Assembly (NCBI RefSeq): GCF_003668635.1 | Contig: NZ_RCWH01000005.1 | Span: forward strand, 1 to 64,000 | Length of the DNA stretch: 64,000 nt | Origin: Planomicrobium sp. Y74 | GTDB taxonomy: Bacteria > Bacillota > Bacilli > Bacillales_A > Planococcaceae | Reading direction: 5' to 3' | In this document: positions 34,511 to 43,176 of the stretch, piece after piece | How positions within the stretch are numbered: the stretch's first letter is position 1 | Layout: the number at the start of each line of letters is the position of its first letter | The notes under the pieces: model-generated | The model's input: only the letters and a program-made list of their open reading frames with translations | Told to the model about the DNA's origin: nothing | Database searches by the model: none | Program-made: the position numbers and the translations under genes

Positions 34511-35335
34511 ATGAAAAATTTTATCTGTACGACATGCGGAGTGCAAGCAGAGCAGTCGATGGCGGAGCCGGATACTTGCACGATTTGCAATGAAGAGCGG
34601 CAATATGTCAGTCCGAGTGGACAAGCTTGGACCACCTTGGAAGAGTTAATCCAGGCAGAAACATATAAAAATGAGATTGTGCTGGAAGAAGCAGGGCTCT
34701 ACAACATTTCCACTTCGCCGAATTTTGCTATCGGCCAAACAGCTTATCTGGTGCAGGGGAAGAACTTTAATTTATTGTGGGACTGTATCACATATATCGA
34801 TCCGAAGACAATTGGGGAAATAAAGAAGCTCGGCGGCATCGACGCCATTGCGCTGTCGCATCCGCATTATTATTCGACGCAAGTGGAATGGGCGGAAGCA
34901 TTCGATGCACCGATTTATATCCATGAAGATGATAAGGAATGGGTGATGAGACCGAGTGACAGGATCATTTTTTGGTCAGGCGAATCGCTCGAATTGGCGG
35001 AGGACATCGTTTTGCATCGTGTAGGCGGGCATTTCAAAGGTGCCGCTGCAGCACAATGGAAAACTGGGAATGATGGAAATGGTGTGTTGCTGACGGGAGA
35101 TATCATCCGGGTAGTGGCAGACCGCCAGTGGGTGACGTTCATGTACAGCTATCCGAACTTCATTCCGCTGCCTGCATCGATTGTTGAGAGGATGGCCGGG
35201 CAGCTGGAAGGAATATCGTTTAATCGACTGTATGATGCTTTTCACCGAATTGTGCAGGAAGATGCAGGCGCGGCGGTGCAGCGGTCGGCGAAGAGGTATG
35301 TGGATGCGTTGAATGGTGAGCTTTTTGATACTTGA
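34511..35335 (+). CDS. MBL-fold protein with N-terminal zinc ribbon and altered metal motif
   Basis: A 274-residue protein. The first 35 residues hold two C-x2-C pairs (ICTTCGVQ and DTCTICNEE), a rubredoxin-like zinc ribbon. The rest is a metallo-beta-lactamase fold, but the metal motif reads ALSHPHYYSTQVEW: the first two histidines of H-x-H-x-D-H remain while Asp and the third His are Tyr and Ser. LLTGDIIRV supplies a later Asp. It may bind one metal or act differently from a standard hydrolase. ATG at 34511 is chosen (AAAGGG site). Confidence 0.8.
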   Translation: MKNFICTTCGVQAEQSMAEPDTCTICNEERQYVSPSGQAWTTLEELIQAETYKNEIVLEEAGLYNISTSPNFAIGQTAYLVQGKNFNLLWDCITYIDPKTIGEIKKLGGIDAIALSHPHYYSTQVEWAEAFDAPIYIHEDDKEWVMRPSDRIIFWSGESLELAEDIVLHRVGGHFKGAAAAQWKTGNDGNGVLLTGDIIRVVADRQWVTFMYSYPNFIPLPASIVERMAGQLEGISFNRLYDAFHRIVQEDAGAAVQRSAKRYVDALNGELFDT

Positions 35336-35380
35336 ATGTTGAAAGAGCATAAACGACTTAAGAGGAGGTATAGATGACCG

Positions 35381-35884
35381 ATGAAATTCTACAAATCATC
35401 TCTTAGTAGTCTATTGCTCATGGCGTTACTTTTAACCGGTTGCAATAGTGGCGCAAATAATACTGAAAGTGTCATAGCGAGTGAAAAGACATTGCCTTCT
35501 AATACTGATGAGATTGCATTTCAGAGAGAGACGACGCCCCGTTTTCATTTTATGGCTAGAAGAGCGGTGGACCAGTCTCAGTTTGAGCAAACCTGGGACA
35601 TGTATGGATTTAAGGGGGAGAAGCCGAATGTGGATTTTGAAGGAAAAGATATCCTTTTCATCGGAGTTCATGAGTCCGGTACTTGTGCTTTAGAGGTGGG
35701 AAATATTGAATGGTTCAATGATAATACGATGCAGATACCACTAACAGAACCGGATTGTGCCTGTACTGCAGATGCCACCCCAAGAACGTTCGTTATTGAA
35801 GTTGATAAAGAAAAGTCCAGCGAGCTGGAGAATTTAGTGATTGTCCAAAGTGGCATAGCAACAACCGTGCCATTTGAAAATTAG
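35381..35884 (+). CDS. Lipoprotein, hypothetical
   Basis: A 167-residue lipoprotein with signal peptide and lipobox LLLTGC. A low-complexity linker precedes a domain with GKDILFIGVHESGTCALEVG and EPDCACTADATPRTFVIEVD; the three cysteines could form a disulfide or bind metal. The start lies 12 bases after AAGAGGAGG. No family recognised. It is the only gene between the MBL protein and the third Nudix gene. Confidence 0.72.
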   Translation: MKFYKSSLSSLLLMALLLTGCNSGANNTESVIASEKTLPSNTDEIAFQRETTPRFHFMARRAVDQSQFEQTWDMYGFKGEKPNVDFEGKDILFIGVHESGTCALEVGNIEWFNDNTMQIPLTEPDCACTADATPRTFVIEVDKEKSSELENLVIVQSGIATTVPFEN

Positions 35885-36035
35885 CAGGGGTTGCAGAAAC
35901 TCTGGAATCTTCATACTGTTTAAATCAATGGTTAGAGTCTAATAAGAAGTTTACAGGTTAAAATAAGTGTTGGGAATAATACCGTAAATCTTGTAGTCAA
36001 TAAAATATAGAAGTAATTCGAACGGGGGAAATGTC

Positions 36036-36476
36036 ATGATATCTAAAGAACATAACACTCAAACACTCTACACAACACCGAAACATATTGTCTCAGCTGC
36101 TACGATTGTATTGAATGACGCAGGTGAAATTTTATTGATCAAAGGTCCGCGCAGAGGATGGGAAATGCCGGGCGGCCAAGTGGAAGAAGGGGAATCGCTG
36201 AAAGATGCAGCGATCCGGGAAACGAAGGAAGAGTCGGGCATCGATGTTGAAATCGTGAAGTTCTGCGGTGTATTTCAGAATGTCGAAGGATCCATCTGCA
36301 ACACTCTGTTTTTGGCGAAGCCAATTGGAGGAACACCGACAACGTCATCAGAAAGTCTGGAAGTGGGATTCTTTCCGCTAAGCGAAGGACTGGAAATGGT
36401 GACATGGAAAAATTTCCGGGAAAGAATCGAGTTTTGCTTAAATGAAGAAGAGCATCCGTTTTACGTGGAGTTTTGA
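36036..36476 (+). CDS. Nudix hydrolase
   Basis: A 146-residue Nudix protein: GGQVEEGESLKDAAIRETKE followed by ESG carries the full box, preceded by GPRRGWEMP. The segment after it (TLFLAKPIGGTPTTSSES) resembles small MutT-like housekeeping enzymes. The start lies 8 bases after CGGGGG, a fair site. It is the third Nudix protein in 17 kb, but less similar to the other two. Substrate unknown. Confidence 0.86.
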   Translation: MISKEHNTQTLYTTPKHIVSAATIVLNDAGEILLIKGPRRGWEMPGGQVEEGESLKDAAIRETKEESGIDVEIVKFCGVFQNVEGSICNTLFLAKPIGGTPTTSSESLEVGFFPLSEGLEMVTWKNFRERIEFCLNEEEHPFYVEF

Positions 36477-36497
36477 GTTTTGACAGGGAAACTTACT

Positions 36498-36652
36498 GAA
36501 CGCGCATATCTTTTTTTAATCGCGCATAAAAACTTCTAATCGCGCACAAATTCTCCTAACCGCGCATAAAAATTTTTAATCGCACGCAAATGAAAATAAT
36601 CGCACGCAAGCAGACCCGGATCGCACGCAAACGGAAGCTAACCGCACGCAAA
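36498..36652 (+). repeat. Intergenic array C: eight units of 20-21 bp, core AATCGCGCATAAA to AATCGCACGCAAA
   Basis: Cores CGCGCA or CGCACG start at 36501, 36521, 36541, 36561, 36581, 36601, 36622 and 36643: five spacings of exactly 20 bp, then two of 21. The first four units use CGCGCAYAAA, the last four CGCACGCAAA. The stretch 36477-36890 is otherwise gene-free, with the hairpin at 36698 and an ECF promoter at 36818. Confidence 0.88.
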
Positions 36653-36697
36653 TCCTTCGGACATACAAATTCCGCCTTTTCCAAAGCCGCAAAACCC

Positions 36698-36734
36698 AAA
36701 TAAAAGCTTTTCGCTCAGCGAAAAGCTTTTATTT
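36698..36734. terminator. Perfect 18 bp palindromic hairpin, likely bidirectional terminator
   Basis: Arms AAATAAAAGCTTTTCGCT and AGCGAAAAGCTTTTATTT pair perfectly around one central C. The core GCTTTTCGCT-C-AGCGAAAAGC recurs at 52217-52237 beside array D. Confidence 0.75.
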
Positions 36735-36817
36735 AAGCCAAAAAAACGCCTCAAACTAGGAAAAGACATCTTTCAGCGATTGTTTTGACGAGATTCGGAT
36801 AAAAAATACGTAATTTT

Positions 36818-36844
36818 TGAAACCATAGCTCCCTCACTTACGTT
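36818..36844 (+). promoter_or_regulatory. ECF-type promoter of the first sigma operon
   Basis: TGAAAC (36818-36823) and CGTT (36841-36844) are separated by 17 bp, close to the SigW/SigM-type pattern TGAAAC-N16-CGTA. It lies 47 bp before the sigma gene, suggesting autoregulation. Confidence 0.65.
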
Positions 36845-36890
36845 AAAGGGATACACAAATGGAACAAAAACAAAAAAGGGGGGGAGACAG

Positions 36891-37445
36891 GTGTCGGTGA
36901 ATGTGGAAATGGGGACGTATGAAATAACAGATACCGAACAGTGGCTGGTGAATATCATGGATACATACGGTGACCGGCTGACGAAATTAGCCTACAGTTA
37001 CATCAAGGATTGGGGGACCGCGCAGGAAGTGGTTCAGGATGTTTTTTTGACTTGCTATAAAAAGCGTGAAAGCTGCGAGGAAATGGACTATTTCAAGGCG
37101 TGGATCTATCAGATTACGATCAACCGGTGCAAGGATGTGCTGCGTACCGCTTGGGTGAAGCGGGTCGTCGTCAATAATTCTTTATTCCAATTTATCAATG
37201 CACAGGACCGGACGCCGGAGCAGGAGTCCGTCCGCCAGCAATCCAATAACAAACTCGTCGAGAACATCCTGTCCCTCCCGCTGAAATACCGGGAAACGAT
37301 TCTTCTTTATTATTATGAAGAGCTGAGCGTCCAGGAAATCAGTGATTTATTGAAAATGAAAGCCAACACCATCAAAACCCGTTTGAAGCGGGGAAGGGAA
37401 ATGCTGGGCGATACATTGGAAAGAGGTGATTTTGATGAAATCTAA
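36891..37445 (+). CDS. ECF RNA polymerase sigma factor
   Basis: A 184-residue sigma-70 family protein with region 2 (LAYSYIKDWGTAQEVVQDVFL) and region 4 (LPLKYRETILLYYYEELSVQ, then EISDLLKMKANTIKTRLKRG). GTG start behind a long G-rich site. The next gene, a single-pass membrane protein, starts inside its last codons, the usual ECF sigma/anti-sigma layout. An ECF-type promoter stands upstream, so it probably drives its own operon. The stress sensed is unknown. Confidence 0.9.
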   Translation: MSVNVEMGTYEITDTEQWLVNIMDTYGDRLTKLAYSYIKDWGTAQEVVQDVFLTCYKKRESCEEMDYFKAWIYQITINRCKDVLRTAWVKRVVVNNSLFQFINAQDRTPEQESVRQQSNNKLVENILSLPLKYRETILLYYYEELSVQEISDLLKMKANTIKTRLKRGREMLGDTLERGDFDEI

Positions 37446-38208
37446 ACTGACCGATGTCCGTAAATTGATGGATGACAGTGTGTTCGAGGGTGAAAAGTTC
37501 ACGGACAAGCATAAACAGCAGGTGCTCAGCCGCATTACGAAGGAAGCACGAAAAGTGAATTGGGTGCCGCGATCGTTAAGTGTCGTGTTTTCACTCGTTC
37601 TGATTGTTTCGGTGGCTTACCTGTTAAACAGTATATTGAACGAAAATCCTGTGCAACAGGGCAATCCGGATGGGGCAGAGCAGCAAACGCCGCAGCAGGA
37701 ACCGGTTGAATCGGTGGTGCCGCCAGTACTTGAGAATCCAGAAGCGGATGAAGAAACTGAGGTTGTACCAATTGAAGAAGAAAGCGAGATAGCTGCAGAC
37801 GGGGTATTCGAATTGACTCCGGAGGAATTGGCGGCCTATGAAAATTACAGTGCGGATTTCGATACTGCACACTTGAAAGATCTCGATCCAATCAGTGTGG
37901 CGAAGTTATATGTATGGGCAGGATACAATCAAAATTATGAAGTGGAATATGAATTATTTACGGACCGCGAAGAATATATCATGTGGAGCAAAGAAGAGCA
38001 TTTGGCTATTCCTGATGAGCACAGAGCCAAACCTGAAGATTCTATTATATTTTTCAGGAATATTGATGCTGGAGAATTTTATACTGGGGATGATCCCTTC
38101 GGAGGGGTATCTTTTCGCCATGCAGATGGCCCTGAAGGAAAAGCAAGAATGAATATGATCCAAAACGTAGACGGCATCTGGCAAGTAGGTTTCATCCCGT
38201 TGCAATAA
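37435..38208 (+). CDS. Putative anti-sigma factor, single-pass membrane protein
   Basis: A 257-residue protein from ATG 37435 (AAAGAGGTGATTTTG before it). Residues 1-40 are cytoplasmic and charged, residues 45-65 one transmembrane helix (LSVVFSLVLIVSVAYLLNSI), then an acidic Pro/Gln-rich linker and an external domain ending with NVDGIWQVGFIPLQ. The 11 base overlap with the sigma gene indicates coupled translation. The cytoplasmic part would hold the sigma factor at the membrane. No classic zinc anti-sigma motif is seen. Confidence 0.78.
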   Translation: MKSKLTDVRKLMDDSVFEGEKFTDKHKQQVLSRITKEARKVNWVPRSLSVVFSLVLIVSVAYLLNSILNENPVQQGNPDGAEQQTPQQEPVESVVPPVLENPEADEETEVVPIEEESEIAADGVFELTPEELAAYENYSADFDTAHLKDLDPISVAKLYVWAGYNQNYEVEYELFTDREEYIMWSKEEHLAIPDEHRAKPEDSIIFFRNIDAGEFYTGDDPFGGVSFRHADGPEGKARMNMIQNVDGIWQVGFIPLQ

Positions 38209-38235
38209 TTCCAATAAGATTCGATGAGTCGCTCC

Positions 38236-38264
38236 AAGCCATCTGATTCCAGGTGGCTTTTTTA
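38236..38264 (+). terminator. Rho-independent terminator of the first sigma operon
   Basis: AAGCCATCT (38236-38244) pairs with AGGTGGCTT (38251-38259), followed by TTTTT. Confidence 0.8.
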
Positions 38265-38293
38265 ATGAAATAAATTAAGTTATTTTATTGCGC

Positions 38294-38323
38294 TGAAACT
38301 TTTCCAGACCCCAAATGCTCTAA
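38294..38323 (+). promoter_or_regulatory. Candidate ECF-type promoter of the second sigma operon
   Basis: TGAAAC (38294-38299) followed by TTTT, then GCTCTAA (38317-38323) at 17 bp. The -35 box matches ECF promoters; the -10 box is a less usual variant of CGTCTAA. Confidence 0.45.
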
Positions 38324-38344
38324 CGGTTGAAAGGAGGGTGAAAC

Positions 38345-38881
38345 GTGGAAGATTTGGCCTTGGTAAAAAGAGCGATAAAAGGAAATGAAGCAGCTTTTGA
38401 GAAGCTGGTGAAAAGTGAAAGTGAAAAATTATATAAAACGGCTTTTTTATATGTCCGCAATAAAGAAGATGCGCTGGACGTGCTGCAGGAAACTATTTGC
38501 AAGGCGTTCACGACAATCAATCAGTTGAAGCAGCCAGAATATTTCAGCACCTGGCTGACGCGAATATTAATCAATACTGCTTATGATCTCTTGAGAAAGC
38601 GAAAACGGCTGGTGCTGGATGAAGATTTTATTCGTGAAATGCCCGATACGAGCGGGAAAGATATTGAGAACAAGATGGATCTCGTGAACGCGATACATAA
38701 GTTGGATGAACGGTACCGGACGGTCATCATCCTGTTTTACTACCAAAGTCTGTCGATACGTGAGATTTCAGAAGTAATGAAAAAGCCGGATAATACGGTG
38801 AAAACCTATCTGCGACGGGCGAAAATAGAACTGAAAATGATCATCGGAGGAGTGGAGATCAATGGACGAAAAACAGTTTGA
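38345..38881 (+). CDS. ECF RNA polymerase sigma factor (partner of a DUF4179 protein)
   Basis: A 178-residue sigma factor: region 2 (FLYVRNKEDALDVLQETICKA, with TRILINTAYDLLRKRKRLVL) and region 4 (LDERYRTVIILFYYQSLSIR, then EISEVMKKPDNTVKTYLRRAK). GTG start behind GAAAGGAGGG. It overlaps the next gene by 20 bases. This sigma/DUF4179 pairing is common in Bacillales and resembles SigV/RsiV-like envelope responses. Confidence 0.9.
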   Translation: MEDLALVKRAIKGNEAAFEKLVKSESEKLYKTAFLYVRNKEDALDVLQETICKAFTTINQLKQPEYFSTWLTRILINTAYDLLRKRKRLVLDEDFIREMPDTSGKDIENKMDLVNAIHKLDERYRTVIILFYYQSLSIREISEVMKKPDNTVKTYLRRAKIELKMIIGGVEINGRKTV

Positions 38882-40277
38882 AAAGGAAATCAGCAGAATC
38901 GAAGTGCCACAATTTGAAGTGTTTCAAGCGATCGATAAAGGAATAAAAAACGGAAGAAAAGCGAAGAGGGCAAGCAAAAGGTTCAATGCGAAGGCCATCG
39001 GAGCGGTAACATCTGTGGCGGCGTCTGCTTTCCTTGCATCCGGCTTAGTATTCGCTCCTGTTTCAAATGTGCTGGCCGCAGTTCCGGTTATCGGCTCCTT
39101 CTATGAGAAATTCGGTTTGCAGATTGGAGCTGAACTGGAAGAAAGCGGCTTGATCACGCAACTCAATCAGGCAGCATCCAGCAATGGGGTTGATGTCACT
39201 GTAACCAGCGCTTATTACGACGGCAATGTAATGGGAATCACTTTTGTGGCTGAAGGAGACGGGGTGGCGATGGATCTATCTAAAGATGTCGGACCGGAAT
39301 CGGGCTATAGTTTCCATCTGTTCGATGGAGACGAACAAAATCAATGGACTTCAGCGATGACGGGGTTGGAAGAAACAGAAGAAGGCTATACGGCGGCAAT
39401 GGAATTCTATAAATCTGAAGCTGATTTGCCGGCAGATTTCAACTTGCCTCTGACTTTCAATTCTATTGGAGGAGTGAAGGGTGAGTGGAAATTTGATATT
39501 CCGCTCCAGCAGATATCTGCGGAAACAATCCTGACAAATGCGGAAAGCCAGCTTGAAAGCACAGCTTACTCGCTTCATATGGAATCCATAGTGAAAGGGA
39601 AAGCGACGACCATGCTGAATTATGAGACGAACTTACCGTTAGACGGAGCAGGTGACGAAATAAGGCTCACTGTTTTTGACGATCTTGGAAACCGTCTGTC
39701 GAAAAGCCATGCAGATGTGCTTTCAGAAAGCCAAAACGGAGACGGAATCCAGCAGGATGTCCGCGAACTGTTCAGCAGCAAAGTTGATGACGAAGCGAAA
39801 TACCTGCTGGTCCATCCGGAAGTGGTCAGGTACGAAGAAGAGACTATTCACGCACTAGATAGACTGTCTGCACCGTTTACAGTGGAAAGCGAACGATTTG
39901 ATCACAGTCTTTTAGTCAATAGCGTTGAGCAAGAGGACAACCAGGTAATCATCGATTATACGATTCAAGATCTTGAAGAAGGCGCGCTGCGGGAAGACTT
40001 GATCCAGAACTTTGCAGACTTTATTGTGCTTGTGAAAAGCGATGATGTTGTGTTGGATGAGGCCGGAGAAAGAGACTTTGGCCAATTGATGGAAAACAGA
40101 ATCCAAGGTGAGGCTGCGAAACAAGCGAATGATGAACCGTATCGTTATCAATCCACTTTCACGGTCGATAAAGACTTCAACTTGGACGATTATTCATTAA
40201 TGGTTCCATTCGGCACATTGAGTTCGAACCAGCCGATTGAGATGGCTCCGATTAAAGTTGATTTGACTGGAAAATAA
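38862..40277 (+). CDS. DUF4179 domain membrane protein, putative anti-sigma factor
   Basis: A 471-residue protein. Residues 1-45 are cytoplasmic, rich in Lys and Arg; residues 46-70 form a transmembrane helix (IGAVTSVAASAFLASGLVFA); then comes the DUF4179 signature AAVPVIGSFYEKFGLQIG and VDVTVTSAYYDGNVMGITF. The large external part (residues 100-471) is probably two beta-rich domains. Genes of this type follow ECF sigma genes and restrain them. The ATG lies inside the sigma gene, indicating coupling. A terminator follows. Confidence 0.85.
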   Translation: MDEKQFEKEISRIEVPQFEVFQAIDKGIKNGRKAKRASKRFNAKAIGAVTSVAASAFLASGLVFAPVSNVLAAVPVIGSFYEKFGLQIGAELEESGLITQLNQAASSNGVDVTVTSAYYDGNVMGITFVAEGDGVAMDLSKDVGPESGYSFHLFDGDEQNQWTSAMTGLEETEEGYTAAMEFYKSEADLPADFNLPLTFNSIGGVKGEWKFDIPLQQISAETILTNAESQLESTAYSLHMESIVKGKATTMLNYETNLPLDGAGDEIRLTVFDDLGNRLSKSHADVLSESQNGDGIQQDVRELFSSKVDDEAKYLLVHPEVVRYEEETIHALDRLSAPFTVESERFDHSLLVNSVEQEDNQVIIDYTIQDLEEGALREDLIQNFADFIVLVKSDDVVLDEAGERDFGQLMENRIQGEAAKQANDEPYRYQSTFTVDKDFNLDDYSLMVPFGTLSSNQPIEMAPIKVDLTGK

Positions 40278-40295
40278 AAATTGTGGCCAATAAAT

Positions 40296-40346
40296 AACAC
40301 CCGACTCCGAGAGGTTCTGGAAATCCTCGAAGTCGGGTGTTTTGAT
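40296..40346 (+). terminator. Rho-independent terminator of the second sigma operon
   Basis: AACACCCGACT (40296-40306) pairs with AGTCGGGTGTT (40331-40341) and inner GAGAGG/CCTC segments add pairs; TTTGATTTT follows. Confidence 0.85.
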
Positions 40347-40426
40347 TTTAAATGCTGATGTAACTTTAGACCCGAATTTCCGTCTACTGGGAATCATAAG
40401 GAAATAAAAATAAGGAGGCGGCATAA

Positions 40427-40855
40427 ATGAAAAGAGAAATAACCTTACTTTTATTCGCGTTGATGGCAACTGTTCTCTTTGGATGCCAGCCTGAAAAAGA
40501 AGAAGTTAAAGCTGAAGAAGAAGAGATGGAAGGGTTGTTAGGAGAAGGTGAAATCGCAAAAGTTGAGCTGTCTGAAGTAAAAGGGATAAATCCCATTGTT
40601 TATAACGAAACAGATGAACTGGAGATTTTTCGACACCTTTTTTCAAGTGCAGACAAAGAGTTAGGTATCGTGAATATGGGTGACCCGGAATTTTATCTGA
40701 AAGTGGTCATGGAAGATGGAGAGAAGCGTTATTTGAATCTATGGCTTGGCGGCGAAGGGGAAACGGCTTCGCTGGTGAATATTGAAGATACGCACACGAT
40801 TTATACGGTGACATTTGATATGAAGGAAGAGGTGGCTAAACTGTTAGGGAAATAA
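40427..40855 (+). CDS. Lipoprotein, hypothetical
   Basis: A 142-residue lipoprotein: signal peptide with lipobox VLFGC, then a Glu-rich linker (KEEVKAEEEEMEGLLGEGE) and a compact domain with DPEFYLKVVMEDGEKRYLNL. The start follows AAGGAGGCGGC. It has its own transcript after the terminator at 40296. Function unknown, external location likely. Confidence 0.75.
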   Translation: MKREITLLLFALMATVLFGCQPEKEEVKAEEEEMEGLLGEGEIAKVELSEVKGINPIVYNETDELEIFRHLFSSADKELGIVNMGDPEFYLKVVMEDGEKRYLNLWLGGEGETASLVNIEDTHTIYTVTFDMKEEVAKLLGK

Positions 40856-41268
40856 GAAAACTGCCATCTATCTTATGTGCGTGGAAGGGTCTATACGATA
40901 TCTGGGCTTCTTCTTTTTGTTTAGTTTCATTACAGCAATCCTGATGTTTTTAAAGGATAAGAAAAGTGTCGTATATTAACCTGCTTTTCAGTTGAAGCTT
41001 TAATCGCTATTTTGTGCTCCGGAAATAAGCGGAATGGTATAGGGAAGCGTCCAATAAATAAGCGACTTAGGAAGATCAGAATTGATACCAGTTTTCTGGT
41101 GTCGATTCCTTTTTTATCTATAAAGCAATAAGTGCAAAAGTTGGTGTCAATAGTTGACCTCGTATTTGAGTATCGCCAAACATATTTCCATAATTTAGTG
41201 GTAAAATTAATTTGACTATTTAGTGTATTCTGCAACGAGTTTAAATTCGAACATGTCAAAGGCTGAGA
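40856..41268. other. AT-rich intergenic region with one terminator
   Basis: This 413 bp stretch separates the lipoprotein and serine hydrolase genes. It has a terminator at 41079-41116 far from any stop codon, so either a long 3' tail or a small untranslated transcript ends there. The stretch just before it (40990-41070) has no believable open frame. AT-rich promoter-like sequence lies at 41190-41225. Confidence 0.45.
41079..41116 (+). terminator. Rho-independent terminator
   Basis: GAATTGATACCAG (41079-41091) pairs with CTGGTGTCGATTC (41096-41108) counting two G-U pairs, followed by CTTTTTT. Confidence 0.8.
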
Positions 41269-42267
41269 ATGGAGAAAACTAAAATGACAGTCGAACAAGA
41301 AATAAGAAATTTCCTTAAAAACTCAACTTTTTCGGGTTCAGTAATTATTGCAGAGAGAGATAAAGTGATTTTTAATGAAAGTTTTGGATTAGCCAATTAC
41401 GAACTTGGTGTGCCGAACTCTGCTAAAACAAAATATCGGATCGGCTCCCTTACCAAGCTTTTCACAGCTACTGCAATTATGCAATTGGTGGAGAAACAAC
41501 AACTTGACCTTGATTCGACTATAGACAAATACATAGCGGATTTTCCAAACGGAAATCTCATCAAAATCTCTCAATTACTTAACCACACTTCAGGGATTGC
41601 GAATCTTACTGATTCCCCCGACTTTCTGGAATGGGTAAAGAACTACTCTCCCGTCTCAGTAACCATTGACCGGTTTAAATATAAGACTCTCGATTTCCCG
41701 CCAGGACAAGGTTATAAATATTCCAATTCCGGTTACATCTTGCTTAGTTATATTTTGGAACTCCTTACAGGACAGGTTTACGAGCAATACTTGAAAGAGA
41801 ATATTTTTAAACCGGTTAATATGAAGAATTCAGGTTTTGATAAGCAAGAGGAAATTATTGAACATCGGGCAGCAGGTTATAACATTCAAGCTAATGAATT
41901 AATAAATGCACCATATATCCACATGTCAAATCCATATGGAGCGGCTTCCTTATATTCCACAACAGAAGATTTATTTCTCTTTGACCAAGCTTTTCACAAT
42001 AAGGAAATAGTTGGTCAAGAAAGTATCGATAAGATGATGCAGCAGGGATTGGGTGAACATGGATTAGGGTGGATGGTAAAACAGGAAGAAAATCAAAAAG
42101 TCGTTCATCATGGAGGAGGAATTCATGGATTCAGTGCCAACTACTTGAGGTATCTTGATTCTGAAATTACATTCATTTTCCTGAGTAACATCTTTTATTT
42201 AAAACAAGAAATAGCAGAGATTAGTAACACCGCTGTTAATATTGTCTTTTCTCATAGAATAGCCTAG
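41269..42267 (+). CDS. Serine hydrolase (beta-lactamase/PBP fold)
   Basis: A 332-residue class C beta-lactamase-like protein with all three motifs: SLTK in YRIGSLTKLFTATA, YSN in YKYSNSGYILLSYIL, and HHGGG in KVVHHGGGIHGFSANYL. No signal peptide is visible, so it may be a cytoplasmic peptidase or esterase. ATG 41269 has AAAGG at six bases; ATG 41284 is possible. The gene is clearly more AT-rich than its neighbours, a possible sign of transfer. Confidence 0.85.
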   Translation: MEKTKMTVEQEIRNFLKNSTFSGSVIIAERDKVIFNESFGLANYELGVPNSAKTKYRIGSLTKLFTATAIMQLVEKQQLDLDSTIDKYIADFPNGNLIKISQLLNHTSGIANLTDSPDFLEWVKNYSPVSVTIDRFKYKTLDFPPGQGYKYSNSGYILLSYILELLTGQVYEQYLKENIFKPVNMKNSGFDKQEEIIEHRAAGYNIQANELINAPYIHMSNPYGAASLYSTTEDLFLFDQAFHNKEIVGQESIDKMMQQGLGEHGLGWMVKQEENQKVVHHGGGIHGFSANYLRYLDSEITFIFLSNIFYLKQEIAEISNTAVNIVFSHRIA

Positions 42268-42305
42268 AGATACACAAGCTTTCGAGCTTTGAATGGAGGG
42301 GAAAC

Positions 42306-43172
42306 ATGGCTGCAAGCTTCGATATTTTATTAAGGTTTTTTTATGTCGCACTCGGATTGATTTTCTTAAGCGCGTTCGTCGGGCTTTTTACTGAAGGAAT
42401 TCAACTGGATGGATGGTTATTTTTATCAAATATTAGAGGGATTTTAGAGTCGCTTGCATCCCCGGACCTGCTTTCCGTTATAGGGCCGAATGGCAAGGAA
42501 TACACGATTTTCCTGCAATTCTGGGATTATTATTTCTATTCATTGGCGATTTTTCTCTCGGCATTTTTGCTTGCCTTGGGAATGGGCATATTGCTGGCTT
42601 ACTTTACTACATATCTTCCTGAAAACCGGTTTAATTCTGTTTCGAAGACTGTTTCTCTTTTGGAAGCCCTGCCGGATTTATTCATTATCATCGTCATTCA
42701 GTTTGGCGTCCTGTTTTACTTTAAGCAAACGGGGACATTGCTGTTTCCAGTAGCTTCCACTGGACAGAATAAATCCTATGTCCTGCCTATTCTGGCATTG
42801 GCGCTGATTCCATCATTAATGGTTTATAAAGTGATCCTGTTCCTGGTAAGAGACGAGCTTGGGAAACTGTACGTGAATCTGGCGAAAAGCAAAGGAATTA
42901 CCAAGTCGACGCTTTTCTTTCGGCATATTTTGCGGAACATCACACCCAGCATATTCAGTCACAGCAAATCGATTCTGTTGCTGCTGTTATCTTCAATGGT
43001 CATTTTTGAACAGATTTTCAATATCAATGGCATATTTACTTTTATCATTACATATCCGGAGCCGGATATCATTGCGTTTACGCTAATTCTGTTTTACCTG
43101 CCGATTTTTCTGCTGTATGCCCTCTTAACGCTGATAATTGGGAAGACAACTGGCCAGAGATTGGAGTGGTAA
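42306..43172 (+). CDS. ABC transporter permease (Opp/Dpp B-type), orphan
   Basis: A 288-residue permease with about six transmembrane helices. The EAA-type loop is YVNLAKSKGITKSTLFFRHI and the following MVIFEQIFNINGIFTFII matches the OppB/DppB closing motif EQ-x-F-x-x-x-G. It is followed 4 bp later by an OppC-type permease, but no ATPase or binding protein is nearby. The start follows GGAGGGGAAAC. Substrate unknown; it may rely on an ATPase encoded elsewhere. Confidence 0.83.
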   Translation: MAASFDILLRFFYVALGLIFLSAFVGLFTEGIQLDGWLFLSNIRGILESLASPDLLSVIGPNGKEYTIFLQFWDYYFYSLAIFLSAFLLALGMGILLAYFTTYLPENRFNSVSKTVSLLEALPDLFIIIVIQFGVLFYFKQTGTLLFPVASTGQNKSYVLPILALALIPSLMVYKVILFLVRDELGKLYVNLAKSKGITKSTLFFRHILRNITPSIFSHSKSILLLLLSSMVIFEQIFNINGIFTFIITYPEPDIIAFTLILFYLPIFLLYALLTLIIGKTTGQRLEW

Positions 43173-43176
43173 AGAA

